NCBI GenBank assembly: GCA_030052745.1
Contig: JANBVO010000020.1
Location: forward strand, 62,001-126,000
Origin: Pleurostoma richardsiae
Taxonomy: Eukaryota; Ascomycota; Sordariomycetes; Calosphaeriales; Pleurostomataceae
DNA: 64,000 nucleotides
Direction: 5' to 3'
Position 1 is the first letter of the stretch; the number at the start of each line of letters is the position of its first letter. Shown piece after piece: positions 58,180 to 64,000 of this stretch. The position numbers and the translations under genes were made by a program. Below the pieces are notes generated by a model. The model saw only the letters and a list, made by a program, of their open reading frames with translations, had not been told where the DNA came from and searched no databases.

Positions 58180-61100
58180 TCATTGTATGATAGCGACGAT
58201 GTAGCGAAAGTCGCTGTGTGAGTCTGATCTTACCTCCTGCTTAGTTATCGTCCAATACCTGTTCAGATTAGGCAGACCAGGAAATAAAGTTCTGTGTTGC
58301 AAGCGATCAGTTTAGCTGGCTGAAGAGAGAGAGCTACACTCCTTGATCTTGAGATATTGGACCAAGTACTTACGGTGCAGCCGCTCTGACATATACTTCA
58401 TAGCCGGCATCCATGCCGTAGCAATAGGAGATGTCATCAGTGCCCGAGGTGGCCCCGATCTGTCCGTATAGGCGCCCGTATGTATCGACTCCGAAATCGA
58501 TCTTTGGCACTCATGTCAGCGCCCGCGAGCCGTGGGGAGTTTTCCATCGAGGTACGCTAGTTTGCCCAGCATTGGGCTCATGCGCGACTTACCGCTGCGT
58601 TTGGTACGCCAAGATTCGCGTTCCAGACAACGCCAAATGTGACCTGGGGAGTGCTGTGCGTTTGGAGGGTAAACGTCAGTCGTTTCGTTCACTTCTTCAC
58701 GGCCGAAGCCCAAGAGGGCGACGTTACGCGCGTTGTGGTAAATGCTGGCTGCCGCCGCGGCGCCAGGGGCCCGGAATTTGGGGGGGAGCGGGGGGGAGCG
58801 TGACGGTTGGTATCTGCAAAAAGACTCACAAGTGAACTTCAACTGAGCCCGAGGCTCCCACGTCCCAGCTCCACTCGGACCCGAGGGTCTTATTGGAGAT
58901 GCCCTGACGGGCGGCGCCGTCGCCGTCCTCTTCGATGTTGAGGTCGTCTTCGTCATACGGCTTGTCGCCATTGTATGGGTACGACTGCGCAAAGTCCCAA
59001 GCTGCCAGGGTCAACTGATACTGGGCATTTCTAATGGGCGAGAAATCGGGCACGCAGTCAGTGTGACATGGAAACAGGTCATTTCATCTCGACGGAGGTA
59101 GAACAAACTCACGCGTGAACTTCGACCATCCCTTGGAGACCACCGATTATTTTGAACTGCGGTCCGATAGTGACAATGCCGGGGATTGTGACACTAGCTC
59201 CGAGGGGGGCAACTCCTACATGGAAACGTGACCATTAGCCCAGGACAGCCCATTTAATCTGGTCAAGTAGTATGCATCACAAGAGGCGGAGGCAGCGTGC
59301 GAGTTGCTGTCACATACCAGCAAGCTCGTTACTGAGGCTGCCGAATCGTAGCTGCCCGAATGCCTGAAAGTCGACAAGCACGGTAACTGAACCCATGTTG
59401 CGCAGTGTGACGTGCGACTGGCGGAAGCTGCTCAGGTCCCCCAGGTTGCCCATGATGGTCAGCTGGGCCGAGGTCTGGACGTTGATGTTCATGGACGCCG
59501 TGAGCTTGGCGCTGAGCGTCTGCGTAACAGGACCGATCTGGCAGACCTTAGTCTCGTCGAAGAGCGGGATGACGAAGACGTCGTCAATCGAGTGGCGCAG
59601 CGCCGTATACTCGAGCTCGACGTTGCGCATGCGCTGGATCCAGTCGTCCAGCGTGATGGAGAACCACCGCTCGTGCAGGAGGTGCAGCTCGTGGTCGGGC
59701 GTGGCCCTCCGCTCCAAGCTCCAATGGTGGTCCAGGAAGGCGTGCCAATCCCCGCCGTGCTCCTCGTCCACTTCCCGCTGGACTTCGCGCTTCATCTTGG
59801 AAGCAGGTGCAGCTGTGATGCAAGGCAATCAGCAAAAGGATCATGCATCCCAGGGATGTATGAAGTGATGAGGGTAGCCATAGTAGTACTCACAAACGAT
59901 CTCGGACCAGTAGCCGGGATTGTCGCTGTAGTCTATGCGCAAGAGTGCGTTGGAAGCCCGTTTCTGAAGCACGGAAAAGTCGTAGTCGAATGTTAACTTG
60001 TATACCGTTGGGCTCGTTACGCCGCGGCGGCAATTTCGTATGTTGATGTGCGGAGGCGGCTGTTCACCCTTGATGGCTTCTAGCGAGACTGCCATTGCGT
60101 ACTTTCCGGGACCGCAGCCCTTCGGCATCTTGATGACGGTGGCTACGATCTCTCCGAGCCAGATGCGGTCGCAGTTACTGTCGGCCGAGTCGTCCGTGCA
60201 CACCATCTTGGCCGTCTGCTGGCCTTCGTGGAGTACAGGGTCGCAGTCGTACACCTCCCAATGCGACCCGTCCCTCTTGTCGACTGTGGTCACTTCCTCC
60301 TCAGGGCCGTCGATGATGTGCCACGCAAAGCTGTTGCTGTTTGGATCGCTGTTGCCTTCGTCAGTGTCTGTGAGGATGGCAAAGTCGGGCTTGCTATCCG
60401 CCGGCAGACTCTTCAGATCGTCCGCAAAGAACAGGTTCTCCAGCGGCACCGGGAGGGTCTTCACATCGATCCTGAGGGCATCCTTGTTGCAGCAGAGCGT
60501 GGGGTATACGTAAGTCGTGCCGATGCACTCGGGACAGCCATGTTGCCTCTTGGCAGGCGGGATCACACAGGATGACTTGCCGCCGCCGCCTTCTTGTGCA
60601 CCGAGGTTGACTTCATTCTGACCGCACGTACCAGCAGCGCAGTTGGGGGAAGATCCAACGTCCCAATGACAAGCAAGCTGTCCAATGTCAACGCCGGCCG
60701 AGCAGCAGAACGGCTGCACCTTGTCTGCACCGCATGGTCCCTTTCTGTACGTCACGAACTGCTGGCCCTGATCGCACACATTTATGCCATCAGGAGGCTT
60801 CCCATTGTCGAGCTTCACACACGTGCCCGCGGCCCAGTCGCAAAGCTTGTCGCCAGTCTCCTCCTGTTTACAGCAGTAAGAGGCCTCGCCGAGCCCGAGG
60901 CAGGACTCGTCGTGACCACTCGAGTCAGTGTAGTAGCTATCCTTGACAATAAGAACCTCATCACTCAGGCAAGGGTTCTCCAGCGCAAATGCACATCCGA
61001 AGAAATTGAAGGCCTGGCCTGTTCGCCATGCACAGAAGTCTGGATCGGGTGACCCGTCCAACGGGCAGCAGAGCTGCTTTCTTGCCTCGCCGTTTGGATC

Positions 61101-63036
61101 TGGGCAGCGCACAGAAGTGACACGCTGCTGACCCTTGCCACAGACTAAGCCGCAATCTAGATGTAGCTGTTAATTTCGTCGCAGAAAGGAGATCGCCAAG
61201 ACAGTCAGAGGCTACACTCACCCGACCATCCACACCCGCTTGCAGTGTACGAAGTCCAGTCAGAAGCGTCACCAACGCCGCTGAAGTAGCCAAGTCCTTT
61301 GTCACCAAGGACCGCAGCTAACATCTCGTGGTCGGTAGTATCCTGGTCGATTGCCCAGATGAAGAGACCTCGAAATCTGTCGTTGCCAATCAGCTTGTCA
61401 GCAAACTAGCTGTCGCCACCCTCGCAGACATCAGGGATATGCTGTTAGATGCCTCATAGCCGACGTACCCTATAGAGTTGGCGTAATCAACTTTCTCCTT
61501 GATTGTCTCGGGATCGTCAAATGAGACCCATTGATTGTTGTCAAAACTGGATTACAACTAGCCGTTAGCCAACCCCAGCCCAACCCCAGAAGTCACCGAG
61601 CCGTCGCTCACCGCACGTATTTTGTCATCGTCTCTTTATCATGGACTGGTGTGGCTCCGGTTCTTTTGAGCAGATCCTTGATCTCCGAGTATGAGAGATA
61701 TCCGGCAGTTCCCTGCACAATGGGCGGTCCTAGTCAGCTCATGCAGGCAACGCGCATTGGGAACTGGGCACGAGCTCAGCTTACCGTGCACTCGCCGGGC
61801 TCTCCAGGGCCACTAAACTCACAGCCTGGAGTGGCACAGTGCGCATTAGACAAGGTGTAGCTTCGGCCGTAAAAGGCAAGTCCGAGATTGACCTTGTCGG
61901 CGGGCACGTTGTTTCTCCAGAGGAGCTGTAACGCGTCCTTGATCTCGCTCATGTTGGTATGCGCATATATGTGAGGCCCGATCCAGCCTGAGCGGTCATC
62001 CCAGCTCCCGTGCCTATATGCATTGGTCGAGTCAATACAGTGTTCGTTCTGCATAATCAAAAGAAACTATTTGTTCCAAGAGCCCCGGCTATGGTCACTT
62101 ACATGTCGTACGTCATCAGGTTGACGAAGTCGACTACATCTGCCATGCCGGCAATGTCGAACCATTTCATGTACCAGTAGGACGCTGGTGCGGTGAATGA
62201 GAGACCCCAACCAAGGCCCTTAGTATCGAACCATGTCTTGATGTCTTGCACCAAAGCCAAATAATTCCTCGTGTCAGCAGCATTTCCCCTGCGGTCCGGC
62301 GCTGCGGGATACTCCCAGTCCAGGTCCACACCGTCGAAACCCCATTGTGTCATGAACTTGTCCAAGCTCAGAATGAATTGGCTCCGTTTTGCCTGCGTAC
62401 TAGATAGGTCCCCCCAGACGGGCTGTGTGATTGTGTCATTATCGCTAAACGTCCAACCTCCCAGCGAGAGCCAGACTTTGGTGCCCGGCGAGCTCGTCTT
62501 TATATTGGTGACGGCCTTGAAGTAGTCGACACTGATGCCGTCTATAGGGTATATGGTGTAGGTATTAGGCTGGATGTATCCGAAGGCCGTGTTGACATGT
62601 GTGAGTGAGCCGAGCGCGATGTTCGAGGCTGTCTTCTTCCCGCAGCCTTTGTTGGTTGGGGCCCAGGACTCGAAGTAACCAATGATGGTGTTGCGAACAT
62701 CATATCCCCAAGGGCTGACGGGGCTAAAGTCCCCTTCACAGTTGCTCTGGCAGTTTTGCGAGGTGTCACAGAATTCCTAAATATTCCTTGTTAGCGGTCC
62801 TTCACTGTACCTGGAGCCATAGCTTTGGCCGGATGTCTACCCACAGGAGTAGTCCCGCAAAAGCCCCATTGTGAGCAGCAGACGTTCAACGGACAATTCA
62901 CACCGCCCGCCTGTTCCCCGCACTCTTCATCCGCCGCGTACACGAGAACGTGTGGATTGAGTGAGCTGTACAGGCAGATGAATGATAGAAACCAGCATGA
63001 GAGTCGGGCTGCTGGTCTGAGTGAAAAGTGCGCCAT
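58180..63036 (-). CDS. Modular GH18 chitinase (subgroup C type) with CBM18
   Basis: Thirteen exons give 1,263 residues: 63036-62845, 62776-62103, 62013-61785, 61712-61612, 61546-61469, 61376-61222, 61156-59894, 59812-59318, 59215-59113, 59030-58830, 58653-58593, 58501-58374, 58291-58180. A signal peptide (1-35) precedes a hevein-type CBM18 (CCSQWGFCGT, about 40-75). The GH18 barrel follows, with SLGGW and DGVDLDWE, where Glu219 is the proton donor, and LMTYDMHGSWD. From about 477 the protein is Cys-rich, then a long C-terminal region ends in VTFGVVWNANLGVPNAA and DTYGRLYG motifs. This layout is that of secreted subgroup C fungal chitinases, distantly related to yeast killer-type chitinases. 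It likely degrades chitin in other fungi, arthropods or its own wall. The last exon's exact end is uncertain, and intron 10 is long (176 bp). Confidence 0.88.
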
Positions 63037-63828
63037 TGTTGGCCAACGCAGTAGTATCGCCGCGGGAGAGAGGATGCCCAGTATAGTTGTTGATGGACTG
63101 GATATTCAAAATATATCGACCACAAAACGGCTCCCGTAGGGGGAGTCCGATGTACATCTGTGCCTCGCACCAGATTCGAGCCCGTCATTTTGTCTGACCA
63201 AATCGAGTACGATGTTGGTGATATCCCTGAATCTATCTACCAGCCTGACACCAGGGGGTGCATCGAGCAAGAAAGGAGACTGGATCTCTACTGCAACCTA
63301 ACCAACTTTTGTTGGTCAGGGGCGACTGAACATTGGCAATCTTCTAGGCGGGCAACATATCCGACCTTGCAGCAAGCCACCAATCCCAGTCCAACGAGAA
63401 TTTGTTGCCAGACGGCCCGAGCCCACCCACCCCCAAGCTCAAGCAAAGTCGTGCATCGTGAAAATTGACGCTGCGTGAGATGAAATACCACCTACCTTTC
63501 AAGGTGGCAACCCCAATTAGCTCCGTACCGTGGGCTGATTGCCCTCCCGTCTTCGGGCTTGGCAGCTCGATAGGGTGTCGGATCATCTGCCCCTGCATTT
63601 GGACGGGAAGTGCAAGTCAGGTACCCGCTGTGCATGAGATGCATGCAACAAGGGAATCTTCATATGGTGCTTTGCTAGTAGCTGCGTTTATGGAGCATGG
63701 CAAGTCTCCAGGTTATGGTAGAGCACGTCTGCCCTTGTTACTCCGGCGAAGCTTCACCTCAACGAACGGACCTGGCAAATCCCTATCATCTCCTGGAGCT
63801 TTTTGCAAGATTGTCGTCGCATCTCTCA
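63037..63828. promoter_or_regulatory. Divergent promoter region, chitinase / LysM-type gene
   Basis: A 792-bp spacer between outward-facing starts. Small frames here have no domain. The arrangement suggests shared control of chitin degradation and chitin-fragment binding. Confidence 0.45.
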
Positions 63829-64000
63829 ATGACGATGGCTTCCCCAAAGTTGCTGTTTCTGCTCTTTCCTTTTGGTATCAGCCTAGCTGTGGCCCAACAG
63901 CTGTACCTTTTCAACATCACTGAGCCCATCGAAGGCTTGTCCAGCACCTGTATATCGGTCCTGAACCAAGCCCTCGCCTGCGATCCGTATCTCCTAAGTG
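63829..64000 (+). CDS. N-terminus of a secreted LysM-type protein (partial)
   Basis: An open frame starting MTMASPKLLFLLF runs off the window end after 57 codons. A hydrophobic signal peptide (to about VAQQ) is followed by YLFNITEPIEGLSSTC and VLNQALACDPYLL. This is the usual pre-LysM segment of fungal multi-LysM secreted proteins (pattern ...LSxxCxxxLNxxxxCDPxLL). No LysM repeat is inside the window, so the family call rests on this segment and on the neighbouring chitinase. LysM proteins bind chitin fragments, and some shield the fungus from host recognition. The second ATG two codons later is an alternative start. Confidence 0.6.
   Translation, partial: MTMASPKLLFLLFPFGISLAVAQQLYLFNITEPIEGLSSTCISVLNQALACDPYLLS

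Overview
The window is nuclear DNA of a filamentous ascomycete (Pezizomycotina). Nearly every gene is split by introns of 41-176 bp with GT-AG borders and CTAAC/CTGAC-type branch points. Three genes encode Zn2Cys6 transcription factors, a fungal-specific class. One AT-rich block carries the mutation signature of repeat-induced point mutation (RIP). The genus cannot be fixed from sequence alone. I assembled 23 gene models by hand from reading-frame continuity and splice signals; all multi-exon models keep frame across every junction.

Layout. 0.4-5.8 kb: a 2OG-Fe(II) oxygenase divergent from a PuuE-like polysaccharide deacetylase, then the WD40 protein ASA1. 5.8-9.7 kb: no gene seen. 9.7-22.9 kb: a large Zn2Cys6 regulator with a polyglutamine tail, a HAD phosphatase, a TPR protein, a sulfatase divergent from an MFS sugar transporter, and an epoxide hydrolase. 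23.8 kb: a small cysteine-rich ORF. 24.55-28.60 kb: a 4,044-bp RIP-mutated Tc1/mariner-type transposon with 99-bp terminal inverted repeats and TA target duplications. 28.8-35.5 kb: Zn2Cys6 regulator, MFS transporter and an ATP-grasp-like protein whose motifs are in permuted order, possibly a small biosynthetic locus. 36.4-42.2 kb: amino-acid permease, a second 2OG oxygenase and a secreted Pra1/Asp f 2-type zinc-binding protein. 42.8-57.2 kb: FMN-dependent monooxygenase, medium-chain reductase, AtuA/DUF1446 protein, Zn2Cys6 regulator, alpha/beta hydrolase, flavin reductase-like protein and NCS1 permease. 58.2-64 kb: a 13-exon modular GH18 chitinase divergent from the start of a LysM-type secreted protein.

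How they may work together. The 42.8-57.2 kb block holds the activities of a flavin-dependent ring-opening pathway: importer, oxygenase, flavin partner, hydrolase fold, further catabolic enzymes and a regulator. This resembles in function the bacterial Rut pyrimidine pathway, and it is the best candidate here for an undescribed system. The 28.8-35.5 kb block shares a dense ACTCCG motif between the regulator and transporter promoters. Unusual gene structures include an AT-AC intron inside a Zn2Cys6 motif, two GC-AG introns and a 5-nt microexon. No tRNA, rRNA, CRISPR array or telomeric repeat was recognised.
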